Shown here: positions 23,724 to 34,308 of the stretch, in pieces | How positions within the stretch are numbered: the first letter of the stretch is position 1 | How the letters are laid out: every line of letters starts with the position of its first letter | DNA from: Salvator merianae | Lineage: Eukaryota > Chordata > Lepidosauria > Squamata > Teiidae | Direction: 5' to 3' | NCBI GenBank assembly: GCA_003586115.2 | Contig: QVOM02000126.1 | Span: 58,119,362-58,183,361 of the forward strand | DNA: 64,000 nt | Made by a program: the position numbers and the translations under genes | Notes under the pieces: model-generated | Seen by the model: only the letters and a program-made list of their open reading frames with translations | Databases searched by the model: none | Told to the model about the DNA's origin: nothing

Positions 23724-24038
23724 GTCTCCTAGCTCCACCCTGCTTAATCAATGCACTGAGCTGTAAATGTCATGTTTCCATTTCAGTTGGGATAGATCAA
23801 TCTTTTACACCACCAGCACAAAAAAGTTTTTGTGCTCTCTGTCATAATGTGATATTTCACTTCTCTTACTGGTGCAGAAGTATTTTTTAAAGAGATCAGT
23901 CTATTTATTATACTTTCATCCTGCCTCAACTTTGCTGATGTCTGACAACTGACATAGTCGTAACAATAGTGTTGGAATATGTACAACAAGAATCATTGCC
24001 TTTGTACCAGAGTGAACCATAATGGGCAAAACTTGTTT
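23724..24038. other. Non-coding DNA, no feature seen
   Basis: About 315 bp with no recognisable repeat or gene. Confidence 0.4.
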
Positions 24039-24071
24039 ATGTATGTGTGTGTGTGTGTATATATGTGTGTG

Positions 24072-24126
<55 letters not shown>
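24039..24126. repeat. (TG)n(TA)n compound microsatellite
   Basis: TG dinucleotides pass into a TA run of more than 20 units. The frames with runs of Ile/Tyr on both strands here are artefacts of the repeat. Confidence 0.95.
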
Positions 24127-24129
<3 letters not shown>

Positions 24130-24597
24130 GTTAGTGATGATACCATGTTGTTATTCTTTTACAATCACATCATTTGTTTTATGAATACTAATGACAATGT
24201 TCTCCAATTCTGTTCTGTTTTTCTTTCCGATGAACCATAGCCAAGAGCTACGATCATCATTTACAACCAAGTCAGTGCTTGTCAGCAGTTCCCACACTGT
24301 GGTGTGGCCAGGACTGTGGTTATCTTAAAAACTGCAAAGGTTGGCAAGAGTTTGCTCTTTAATGGTGACTGCAGTATTTTTATGAGTTGCACATGTCTAG
24401 ATGGCTGTTTCACAAATATTCTGACTGCACCATATATCTCTGTACATGTTTCTGAACTTACATCTCTCAGTTTTTGTCATCCAATAAGTTTGATTTTCTA
24501 GCTATACTAACTACCCTCTTCCTGGATGCTTGGGGGGCTTCACCCTGGTATGCAATATAGCATGCTGCAGGCATCAAATTTAATTATGTAGGTTATC
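24127..24597. other. Non-coding DNA
   Basis: No supported feature. Confidence 0.4.
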
Positions 24598-24660
24598 CCC
24601 TGCTGAGCCGGCAGTCTCCAGTGCTGATGGGAGTTGTAGTCCAAAAGTTCTGGAGGCCAC
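24598..24660. repeat. Short interspersed repeat with GGGAGTTGTAGT
   Basis: Contains GATGGGAGTTGTAGTCC (24626-24642) followed by 'aaaagttctggaggcca'. A second copy is at 54598-54665 ('gtgggagttgtagttcaggaacatctggagagcca'). The shared arrangement over ~40 bp identifies an interspersed element of unknown class. Confidence 0.55.
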
Positions 24661-25863
24661 TAGGTGAGTGAAGACAGGCTCGGGCTATTCTGAAGTGCTG
24701 TAATATTTTGCAGAACAGCTTTAACTGCAGCAGTTCTTCAAACTTTCGAGTCTTGGGCATTGGCAAGTCACTGTTTCATCCTTTCCCTCATTGTTCACAA
24801 GTCACAAATGATAAGGAAAATCTGTGTGACTTTATAAGCTACATGTAAGCACCAGTAAGCTGAACTTTCCCATGGATTTTTTTGGGATCAGTTCAGAAAC
24901 ACCCAGTTTCCAATTCCTTCACTATCTGTGGGTTCCGATATTTACAAGGAAAAGCCTAAACGCAACCATTGCAACCATCATGAAACCGACGGACTGCGAT
25001 GTATGTTTTGATCCCATTGAGAGGGTTTTTTTGCTTTTGTTTTCTACATTTTTAGCAATCATTTCTCAGGCTTAGAATCCTATTCTTTAAAAATATAATG
25101 AGGTGTTGTTATTTAAAATCTATAGACTTCCATAGGCTTGTTGCCTGATGAAAACAGGCCTATGTGTTTTGTTTAAGAGCAAGCCAGATTGCAATCAAGT
25201 GGGTTCTCTCACGAGGATCTTTACAAATTTATCACTCTCTTTCTTAGCCTGAGATAATGCTGAGATCTGGCGAAAAAAAGTCCAGTCCTTTTCCAAGCTT
25301 TTAAGAAAAGCGTATTTATTATTTTCACACAACATTGGCAAGAAGAAGACTGCTGGACCCCTTATTTGCTAGACGATTTAAAAGTTAGAGAACTGATGTG
25401 TATTTGGATTGCATTGTGAGGGTTATGTTGTGCTGTAGCCTTCAGCTGAAGTACACAGATAGTACACAATTTATATTATGGTTCTAGACATGCGTAGGAG
25501 GCCTGCATGCCCCAGACCACACAACTGAGGAAGCTAGACATCCATCTCCTTAGGGAGAAGGAAGTGCTGAGGTCACAGTTCAGAAGCCTACTTGCCAGCC
25601 ATACAAAGCAACAGAACAAACAAATAAATCCTCTCCCAGATGCAAGAACTATAAAAAATTTTCCCACCCTTCTCTAACTTTCCAAGATCAAGAAAGTTTT
25701 TTTGAGACTCTAGAAGGACAGAACTAGGATTGATATGAGAAGTATATGGCACACTAGATGGATAAGTATGAAACAATATCACAACACTGTGACAAAAATA
25801 AGTTAAGACCTATAGGCTGTATCAACAGAAACACCATATTCAAGAGGAGGACTGACTGATACC

Positions 25864-25910
<47 letters not shown>

Positions 25911-26479
25911 CTTGTACATGATACTGATAAGTTTCTGCCTGGTATACATTTTTAACTTTGAGCTATATTTCCAAAATACTAAAATAGGGTGAACAAGTTC
26001 AGATTTTTGTGGTTTGGTTTGGAGGTGAAACCAAACCATCCCTGTGTGAATTTAAGTTAAACCTAATTTGAAGCAAAATAGTTTTAGCTCAGCCATAGGG
26101 AGCAATGGAGGGTCAGGAACTCCCACTGTGCCATATAGGAAGAATCTAGGCATCCCAAAAAGAGGAGGGTTGTAGGGCATACTGAACCAAGGGGCCACTA
26201 ATGATTTTTTAGGAATTTCTTAAGGATTGTTTAAAATTCAGCAGCAAGAAAATAGCAATATTAAATATTTCCTAGGGAGGTCCCAGGTGAGGTCACCTAT
26301 CTTATGGGTGGTGGGGAAATAAATCAAATGATCTGTGTTAGCCTGCTGGGAAACAGAAGAAATCAGAGAGCTTCACAGTTGGCAGTATGTGACAACCAAG
26401 ACCCAGGAGCAACAGCAGGTCCCACTTAGTTCATACCGAGCACTAAGAATAAACGTTTGGATGGCACCTATTTAAATAC
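24661..26479. other. Non-coding stretch with (TG)n at 25871-25907
   Basis: No exon recognised. A TG dinucleotide microsatellite lies at 25871-25907. Near 25984-26045 'gttcagatttttgtggtttggtttgg...ccaaaccatccctgtgtgaat' hints at a decayed hAT-like terminus, not claimed. Confidence 0.45.
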
Positions 26480-26500
26480 AAAAAAAAAAAAAAAAAAAAA
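26480..26500. repeat. Poly(A) tract
   Basis: 21 consecutive A residues; possibly the tail of a plus-strand retroelement, but no body is recognisable upstream. Confidence 0.8.
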
Positions 26501-26865
26501 CCCTCTCTCCCTGTGTCCCCTGAATGCATCTTCCAAAGAGGTGCCAGCTGATCTTAGCAACCCAGCAGCTTGGAAAATAAGTATTTAATGGATTGGCAGA
26601 AAAAAGGATTTAAAATAAGCAATCAAAAAGCAGAGTATTGTTATAGTAAATAATGCTGTTTGTGTTACACTGTTTCATTGGACCTCCAGTCACTTTTCTA
26701 AGCCTCCAGACTGGCTCATGCTTAAACCAAGGTAGTTCAACTTGACAAGCAGTTTGGCTTGGTTGACACTCAAACTGGGGTAACTTCAGCATGAGCTTGA
26801 ACTGTTCAAGCCACAACCAAACAAAGCTGGAAAACACAGAACATAGTATACACATTCCTATACTA

Positions 26866-26944
26866 CAGGGTGGGCCACAGAAAAGTAGCCCACGACATTG
26901 TGTCACCCCATTGGAGGCTGGCTACTTTTTTGTGACCCACCCTG
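26866..26944. mobile_element. 79-bp MITE with 25-bp terminal inverted repeats
   Basis: Left arm 26866-26890 (starts CAGGGTGGGCCA) and right arm 26920-26944 (ends ACCCACCCTG) are inverted copies with two mismatches over 25 bp, separated by 29 bp. Termini of this kind and the tiny size fit a mariner- or hAT-derived MITE. No convincing target duplication is visible. Confidence 0.75.
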
Positions 26945-27147
26945 AATCATTCAATAGTGACTAATGCCTATTTGGACAGATGAAGCAGAGGGCAAAGCAG
27001 CAAACAGTGGTGTGCACTGGGGATACTTCTGGATTCACTGCTGTCACTTGAGGTTCAACCGGCAGTAGTAGCCAGAAATGCTTACCTTTCTGTTGGATTG
27101 GTTCACCAGCTTTGGCCTTTCCTAGATATGGACAACATGGACACAGT
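26945..27147. other. Non-coding DNA
   Basis: No feature seen between the two MITEs. Confidence 0.4.
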
Positions 27148-27321
27148 GGCCCTTTCTGCACTTATTGTGGATTACATCTCAGAATAGGGACCTGCCATAT
27201 GCATGCTAGTGCAGACTCTGGTAGACCCTGGGCAAGACCTTTCATAATTTGCACTAGTATGTGCATAGCAGGTCTCTATTCTGGGATATAATCCACAATA
27301 ACACCAAGTGCAGAAAGGGCC
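27148..27321. mobile_element. 174-bp MITE with long inverted repeats
   Basis: Starts GGCCCTTTCTGCACTT and ends AAGTGCAGAAAGGGCC. The arms pair over about 65-70 bp with small gaps ('gtggattacatctcagaatagggacctgc' against its complement near 27258-27300). AGT flanks both ends (27145-27147, 27322-27324), a possible 3-bp target duplication. No coding capacity. Confidence 0.8.
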
Positions 27322-27399
27322 AGTGATCCACAATCTAGACTAGGCTGCTGTAGACTAGACTAGGTTAGGCTACAGTAATGTGCTCTACATGAGCCTACC

Positions 27400-27775
27400 A
27401 TGAAGACAGTCCAGAAGCAGGAACTACTGCAGAATGCAGCAGCCTAACTACTGACAAAAGTGTCTGGCTGTATGCACATCACACCAGGCTTGAAAGATCT
27501 GCACAGGTTACCTAGCACTACCAAGCTTGATTCAAAGTGCTGTTTCTTACTTATCAACACCTAAATGACTTGGGATTTGAACAGCTGAAAGAACACCTTT
27601 TCCCTCCCTCCCTCCCTCCCTCCACTACTAAGAGATCCAGATGCACCAACAGGTTTGCACTCTCCTTGTTTCTGTCCTCCAAAGGTGGTTCCAGCACCCT
27701 CAGAGGTTTGAGGGGTAGTGACATGCAAGAGAACCTTTTCTGTGCTGGCCCTCAGGGTTTGAAAAAGTACTCTCA
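27400..27775 (+). mobile_element. LINE 3' region, left part (interrupted)
   Basis: Phrases in order: 'gcagaatgcagcagcctaactactgac', 'gacttgggatttgaacagctgaaagaacacc', 'gagaaccttttctgtgctggccctcagggtttg'. I recognise these as the 3' region of a common squamate CR1/L2-like LINE. It is interrupted at 27775 by the Harbinger-like element and resumes at 29010. A (CCCT)n run lies at 27602-27621. Confidence 0.6.
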
Positions 27776-29009
27776 GGCCGCGTTCCAACACGGCATTTAA
27801 TCAGTTTACAGTCCGTCTTCAGTTCCCGCTGTCCCTACATGATCTTGCCGTTCCGTATTTTTTCTGGACTATATCGGCGAAATCCGCACCACTTTGTATT
27901 CGGATTTAATGAAGCCTTAAGTCATTCCAGATCGTTAGCACGTTTTACTTTGTGATGTGGGAATGGGGAAAGAGACTATTTGGGAGGGACCATGCTTTTT
28001 TGGGGGTGTGCAGAGGGAGGGATCCCCATTTTGTGCCATCCAATGACAGACTTTGTGGGTGGGCAGAAAGCGCAGTAGTTTCCTCTGCCTCCATTATCGC
28101 CCCTTCCGTCGCTGCCAGGGGAAAAGAAAGCATCCTCCGTTTTACTTTGCTAAGCTGCGATCCTTTCTCTTTCTTTATCCCCCATTCGACACTGCCAGGA
28201 AGAAATTAAAGGCTTCCTCCACTTCTGTCTGCTCTTTAAACTAAAAAAGAAACTGTGCCTGTTTGGGGTTGCAGTCCTCTTGCCCCAACAAAGAACCCAC
28301 TCAAGATGAGTTTTGCCGTCGGCAGCACACAGCTACAGAGGGGGGACACATGCCGCTGTGGATGTCTCGGGGGAAGATGAGGCAGAGTCCATTTGCTGGC
28401 AATGAACTGCACTGTCAAGATAGTAGAGCCCCCCCACGTTCCCTCCCCACTTTTTCCCTTCGTTAGGGACCTCTCCCTGCTTTTGTGCTACTTTTAAATT
28501 GCGCAATTGTGCAAAAGTGCACTTGCAAGAGAGCAGAAATCACCATCAGCCCTTTAAAAAGCCCTTTAAAAAGCCCTTTAAAAAGCCCTTTAAAAAGCCC
28601 TTTAAAAAGCTTGCAGAACATAGTTTTAAAGTTCTGCTTGTGTAGATAGAGGCTGTAGCGGGGAGAAGGAGCAAATGGCGAATGACTAGTAACGCTGCCA
28701 AGTGAATCCATGTTCTGAGGCAGCAGTGGGGACATACGGAGAGCAGAGCTTGACTTTCCCGCCCCTTAGACGGCAAGATATGAACGTAGGGACGGCATCC
28801 AATCCCCGATGACACAGGGAAGAGAATTTGAGGGGTGGAAGCGAAAAAGATACTGTTTCTCCATGCCAAGCACGGGAAATATCAGTGTGGGAACGAGCAG
28901 GTACGAATTGAGCCCGTGTTAAACTGTAACTGTGGGAACGACCAGAAGATGAATTCAGTCCTTGTACTCTTCCGATACGGATTAAATTTACAATGTTGGA
29001 ATGCGGCCC
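27776..29009. mobile_element. PIF/Harbinger-like non-autonomous element, copy 2
   Basis: Termini GGCCGCGTTCCAACA (left) and, at the right, the inverted copy ending GGAATGCGGCCC. The body is homologous, in reverse orientation, to 22229-23720. It is better preserved and richer in CpG than copy 1, hence likely younger or less decayed. It lies inside a LINE fragment whose two halves flank it. A 3-bp TWA duplication is not evident here. Frames up to 107 codons have no transposase similarity. It contains a 12-bp tandem repeat at 28549-28608. Confidence 0.75.
28549..28608. repeat. Five perfect 12-bp tandem repeats
   Basis: Unit GCCCTTTAAAAA repeated exactly five times inside the Harbinger-like element. 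It is absent from the corresponding part of copy 1 (where a single AAAGCTTTTTG-type sequence is seen), so it expanded in this copy. Confidence 0.95.
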
Positions 29010-29245
29010 AACAGATATATGCGAGACACCAGCATCATATAGCTTTTGCAGCCTAGTTAAAACATATATTTTCTTTAATGTTTAGCATCCTCCTAATGTT
29101 GTCCTGATAAGGTGGATGGGTTATAATTTAATTTTGAGCCCTAAATGATTAAATTCATCTTCTGTATTGGGTGCTTTCTTAAAAATTTTATGACTCACCC
29201 TGAGACCTTTGGGTGAAACATAGAATATAAGTATTTAGAAATAAA
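29010..29245 (+). mobile_element. LINE 3' region, right part with tail
   Basis: Continuation of 27400-27775: 'gagacaccagcatcatatagcttttgcagcctagttaaaac', then 'ccctgagacctttgggtgaaa' and the A-rich 'agaaataaatga' end. The last part is the complement of the 3' end seen at 11400, 17280 and 59740. Confidence 0.6.
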
Positions 29246-30119
29246 TGATAGGAAATGGTATAAGGGGTCAGAATGGGTAGAGCTAAGCATAAGTGGGACA
29301 GTGGCTTCATCCTCACTGCCCCTGCCTAGGGGTGGAAGGTATGCAAGCCGCTACTGGAGTGAGTAAACCTTGGCCACACAACCAAGACCCCATGGCAGCA
29401 AATGGAACACTACTTGCAGCAGTGAAAATCCTAGCTAAAGTTGCATGGAGGAAACAGAAGCGCAGCTGAAATTGCATTACAGTTGTGGGTCCCTTATGGT
29501 CATTTTGGCTAAGATTTCAGCCTTGGAGTGTCCTCCTTGCTGCTTCACCCATCCACATGGGGATTGCAAGGAAATCACTGAGACTGACCTTGACTAGTTT
29601 CTACTAGCTTACTAGCAGGTTGCTCATACAGTGGACTGGAAAGACCCGTGGGCTGGAAGGCTTTGGAAGCCCTCCTCCCATTGCCTGGAAGATGGCCTAG
29701 GGTAGCTGTGTAGATGCAGCTACTATTAAGTCTGCAGTTCAGTTCAAATCCACATGAAAATTAACTTCGCTGAACATGATGGATTATGCGCATATTATTC
29801 AGCCCTGGACTGAGATGTATGACGGAGATACATGTTCTCAGCTTCTGGACTTGTTGTGGCACTGCCACAATTGATTGGAAGATCATCATGGAAGCATTAG
29901 CAACACGTCAGAGAAAAAAAACTAAGGCTGAAAAGTTTTAAACTAAATATCAAGTGAGGCTTAAAATGTTGTGCTAGGCTTGAAGACTATAGGGAGTAAT
30001 CTCAAGAATCCCTAGAGCATAATCTTTGGTCATTTCAGACCCAAGGAATTCACCATCATTCCATAAGGCGCTGGGGATCTATTTGTGGTTTCTTAGCATA
30101 TGTTTTTATCTTGGAATAG
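29246..30119. other. Non-coding DNA
   Basis: No gene or repeat core recognised. Confidence 0.4.
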
Positions 30120-30360
30120 CTGCGGTTGCCTCAGCAGGTGGCAGCATCTGGCTCATACTGATGTTCTCAAAGAAACAGGACCAGATGTGGTTAATAACTG
30201 GTACACCTGGAAATAACTGGTGCTCAAAACTTACCTGGGAAGCTGGGAAAATATCTTGGGAAAAGAACTGGCAAACCACTTCCATATTGATGCTAAGAAA
30301 ACTACAGGGATGTGCCTATGAAGTTACCAGGAATCAGACTCAAATCAAGGCTATATGTCT
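30120..30360 (+). mobile_element. tRNA-SINE body
   Basis: 'ggaaaagaactggcaaaccacttccatatt', 'gctaagaaaactacagggatgtgcctatgaagttaccaggaatcagactcaaatcaag' is the body and 3' part of the SINE family at 2851. The 132-codon frame at 30026-30424 crosses it and is not a gene. Confidence 0.6.
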
Positions 30361-31677
30361 TATCTTTTCCTTACTGCTGCTTCTGCAATTCACCTTAGCT
30401 CATTCCTGCAAACTCTGCAGCTAAAAACCCTTGCCTTAAAAGAGGCAGAGATATTTAAAGGCAAGCACATTTCGTATCAGTCATACTAGTGCTTCAAAAT
30501 AAAAAAATAAATAGGGTAGTTGTTTAAGACCACAAATCAAATTCCCAATAGCTGAGATAGGGGGCTTTAATGCAGATATGGCTTTACAGAGCCTTCACCA
30601 TTGCTGCTGATTCAGAGATACCATTTGGTGGCAGCCATGTTACCCCTCAGCTTCTCTTAGGAGCCATAACTACAGGCATAGTCAAGGTAACCAGGGCACA
30701 GAAAGGGTGTAAAAGGGGGTGTCATCAAAGGTCCACAATTCCACCTCATCAAAATTCTTCTTAGGTTGTGGTTGCCATGCAGTTCCACTGCCAAAGCTGC
30801 ACCAGTAGAACAGCTGCAGCTGTGCCAGCCTAAATGATGCAACAGCACTTTCTGCAAAAGGAAGAGGCCATCACAGCAACCAACAACATTAGGATAATAT
30901 TCACAGTCCCTTAAGACCTAAAGGGCAATCCTGTACTTGCCCAATTAAATATCTTAAAGAGAATGCTATATATACTAGGTTGGAAGTCCAGTTAAAATGT
31001 CAGTGTTTGCAAAAAAATCTTTATTGCTGCATACTTCACATATTATTCTCACAAAATATTAACAGGTTTCAGTTCACGTTAACCTCTTTTCTGCTCTTCA
31101 GTGTGAATCCAGCTCATGAAAACAAAAGGATTTAGATAAGACTGCCAATAATAAATTCCTCATGCAATGGTGTCTTTCGGGGTATTTTAAACATTAATAA
31201 ATCCATCAGCAGATCTGTGGGTTAAGTCCTATCCACCAAAAATTATTTGCCAAATGTATTAGACTCCTGAGAAAATATTTTCAGACTATATCTTAAACAG
31301 CACAACCTCTGAAACTGTTGAGTTCCTCTTGGGATGTCCTAATTGTGATGTTTAGGAGTTCCCAAAATGTACATCGTTCTAGAAGAATATTTTTTTATTG
31401 AATTGGAATTCATCCTAAATATTTTTGGCACATCACTTTCTATATTATGGGTTGTTTGACAAGTCTTTTTCATAAGCTAGACACCAGCAAAACAAAAATG
31501 ATTATGCTACTGACGATGATTGAGTATTTGTATTTCATTATATGTGAGGCCTATGCGAGTCAAACGGCTAACATGAACATTTATTGTGTCTCGAATTATG
31601 AAGATGTTGCACAAAATCTATGCATGAAAGAATTGCACATCCACTATCCATGCAATCTTATGGGCCCGTTGTGGGGA
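30361..31677. other. Non-coding DNA
   Basis: No gene or repeat core recognised; AT-rich from about 30960. Confidence 0.4.
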
Positions 31678-31896
31678 TCTGCATATCTTAATAGCATTTT
31701 GTACATTCTTTTGGTCAGCGTGAATCATCTGCAAGAGCCCTTGGAGAACATACATATCTGATGAGGTTTTGTAGATTTTCTGGGCAATATGCATTGCCTC
31801 CAATCCAGGAAGCCTTAGGGAAGATGTGTATCTTAACAACATTTTCTACATTCTCCAGGCAATTTGCACAGTCTCCAGTATGCCCTGGGTAATGTT
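31678..31896. repeat. Degenerate ~73-bp tandem repeat, three units
   Basis: Units start near 31678, 31753 and 31825. Each carries in order a 'tatctta/tatctga' segment, 'cattttgtaca/ggttttgtaga/cattttctaca', 'ttct', a 'gcaat-tgca' segment, and 'ccct/cctt-gg-aa'. A partial unit may precede (~31620). Heavily diverged. Confidence 0.55.
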
Positions 31897-32529
31897 GGCA
31901 GAACACTTTGTTAAGACGGATATCCAGACAGTATAAAACAGTTTGCAAATCACTAGCGGTTAGATTCTGGAGTTGAACTCTGTCCCAAGAATTTCGGAGT
32001 GTCTTCGCAGAGTAAAGCCATGAATTAAATGGAGAATTGGTTCCAACAAGTTCTCACGGACAGTTCACTCTTCCTGTGGAATCCAGAGCTTTTCAGAAAG
32101 GTATTGAAATGTGTCCTTATGATACGTAATATTTTTAAAACTATAACTTCAATTTATGCATGTGGCTACTTGTTTTTCTCCAACCAGTCAGATAATTAAT
32201 ACATATATTCTTCATATTAAATAAGATCTTACTTACTAAGCTAAAGTGGCTTTGATCCTTTTAATAAATGTATTACTTAATTTCCAAAAAGCCTTCTAAT
32301 AAAAGTTTTCAGTTCCCTAGAACACAGCCATAAGCAATAAAAACAAATGGAAGTAATTAAAAGCAAAAAAGCAGCAAAATAAGAACATAAAGGGCACTAT
32401 TAGTTTGCAAAACATGGAATGAAAATATACTTTTAAAAGATACATTTGTAGTGTAGTTCTAAACTGTAGCTGTAACACCCTCATATGCAAGGCTATCCTG
32501 GGATCCAACCCCTGACTAGCCCAATATTG
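31897..32529. other. Non-coding DNA
   Basis: No feature seen. Confidence 0.4.
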
Positions 32530-32690
32530 TCACTGTCATTGTTCAGTTGTGTCCAACTCTTCATGACCCCATGGACTATAGCATACCGGACCCTTCTGTT
32601 CTCTACTGTCTACCAGAGTTTGCCCAAGCTCATGTTCATTGTTTCCATGACGCTATCATAACTACTGTCAAAGAATTTCCCCTTTCTTAT
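32530..32690 (-). mobile_element. BovB (RTE) LINE 3' end relic
   Basis: On the minus strand the segment 'ccatggggtcatgaagagttggacacaactgaaca' encodes the end of the BovB ORF2 and its 3' tail; the same end is seen at 59779-59840. BovB elements are known to be widespread in squamates. Upstream coding similarity is weak. Decayed. Confidence 0.6.
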
Positions 32691-33842
32691 TTTTCTGCAT
32701 CAGCCTCTAGACTGATGCAGGACTAGTAGCAACCCTGGACAGGTGAAGATGGAGTGGTGGTCCAGGCGTTCCTAAGCCAGACATCACCATCAATTCTATG
32801 TCCTTTCTTAAGGACTACAGGAATTGAACCAGCCTCCCACCAGCAAAAATATATATAACGTGTTGTGTCCAAATCCCTCCCAGAGTTCTAATTATATCAA
32901 CCTAGCAGTAACAAAATAAAGTCCAGGGCCCAAACAAAATGTACACTTTGACTTGATTTTAAATCTATACAATTCTGTGCATACATTCTTGGGACTAAAC
33001 CCCATAAAATTCAATGGGAACTAACTTTTCCTTGCCACATGGTAATATTCTGTAATGTAACCCGGTGTCTCACGCATACAAGGCAGAAAAATGTCCTTGA
33101 GCATTGAACATGGATTGTATTATGTAAAAGCATAGATTTGTTTAAGAATGCTCATAGATCAATAAATAGATTACTTTGTGGTAAAGTAAACTGAAAATAA
33201 AATATTTATCAATTTAGCCAGATAATAAACACTTTGGGGGAGAGAAGTACTATAAAGAAACATCTAGAAGAAAGGGCACTTTGTATGGGCAGAAAAGTGA
33301 AATCACCCCAAATCTTGTATCTCAGTTGAGGAACATGGAGAGATTAAGAGAATTCCTGGGGGGAAGGGCAATTGTGCAAATAATAAATGTACTGATACTC
33401 AGGTGTAGGGCCAAGTAAGAGAATAATGACCGGTATGATAGTAAAGAGGCTCCTAGACAGGGAACCTATAAGATACATATGAAAAGTTCTAGAGGAGGAT
33501 AGAAAGTTGATTTACATGGGGCAAAAACATGACAGATTCATTACCCTAACAGTCTTCCCAGCTATTTTGCTTTCCTGGTGGGAAATCTAAGTCCAAAGCA
33601 AATGCACTCCCAGATGTTTAAGTTGAGCAAGGTAACAATATCAGTGCCAGTTCAGTGCCATTTTCTTTTATTCCGCTAAGGAAAGTTTCACAGAAGGATG
33701 GTGATGTGATGAATAAGTATTCAATTGACTTCACCCACATCTGTGATTCAAAGCATCAACTGGCTCTGGAATGAAACTAACCAGAAGGTTCAGGTAGCCA
33801 TTTGGCTTTGTCAAATCTGAAAGAGACGTATATACTAAGTAT

Positions 33843-33873
<31 letters not shown>

Positions 33874-34308
33874 AACCTATACCAGTAACAGAATCCCACA
33901 TATAGTGTATACCAACCCACTGAACAGCAGACCCTCAGATAAAGACAGGGGTAACACCTAACTGTTAGAGAAATATATATTTTACAAATGCTTAAACAGA
34001 CGTGCATATAAATGCCTACATATTTGCAGTATATACTACATTTGGGATTCTATTTCCATTTCTAGTGGCAAGCAGGCCTGTCTGTCACTGAAGTATGGCT
34101 GACCAGAAACTAAGAAAAGAGAAATACATGGATATGCACATATAAATTCCTATTGCTGTTTCTATAATTCTAATTCTATATCCTGGCAGAGCTATGTTGA
34201 AAATACTGATGAAAACTAATAAAAGGAATAGAAAGAGGAAAAGGGATGGGTAAAGGAGGATTTTGTGCCTATTCTAACAGTTTCAATCATACACAGTGGC
34301 ATCAGGGA
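32691..34308. other. Non-coding stretch with (AAAT)n and a short interspersed repeat
   Basis: An AAAT microsatellite lies at 33847-33874. At 32973-33060 'catacattcttgggactaaaccccataaaattcaatgggaacta' matches a short, near-palindromic repeat centred on a TTGAATTCAA-like core, also found near 46085-46205 and 53942-54010. No gene recognised. Confidence 0.5.

Noticed and set aside
28549..28608. Regular short repeats considered as a CRISPR array
   Set aside because: The 12-bp units are contiguous with no spacers, and the genome is eukaryotic; it is a simple tandem repeat.
30026..30424. 132-codon frame with a hydrophobic N-terminus
   Set aside because: The second half is SINE body sequence, so the frame is not a membrane protein gene.
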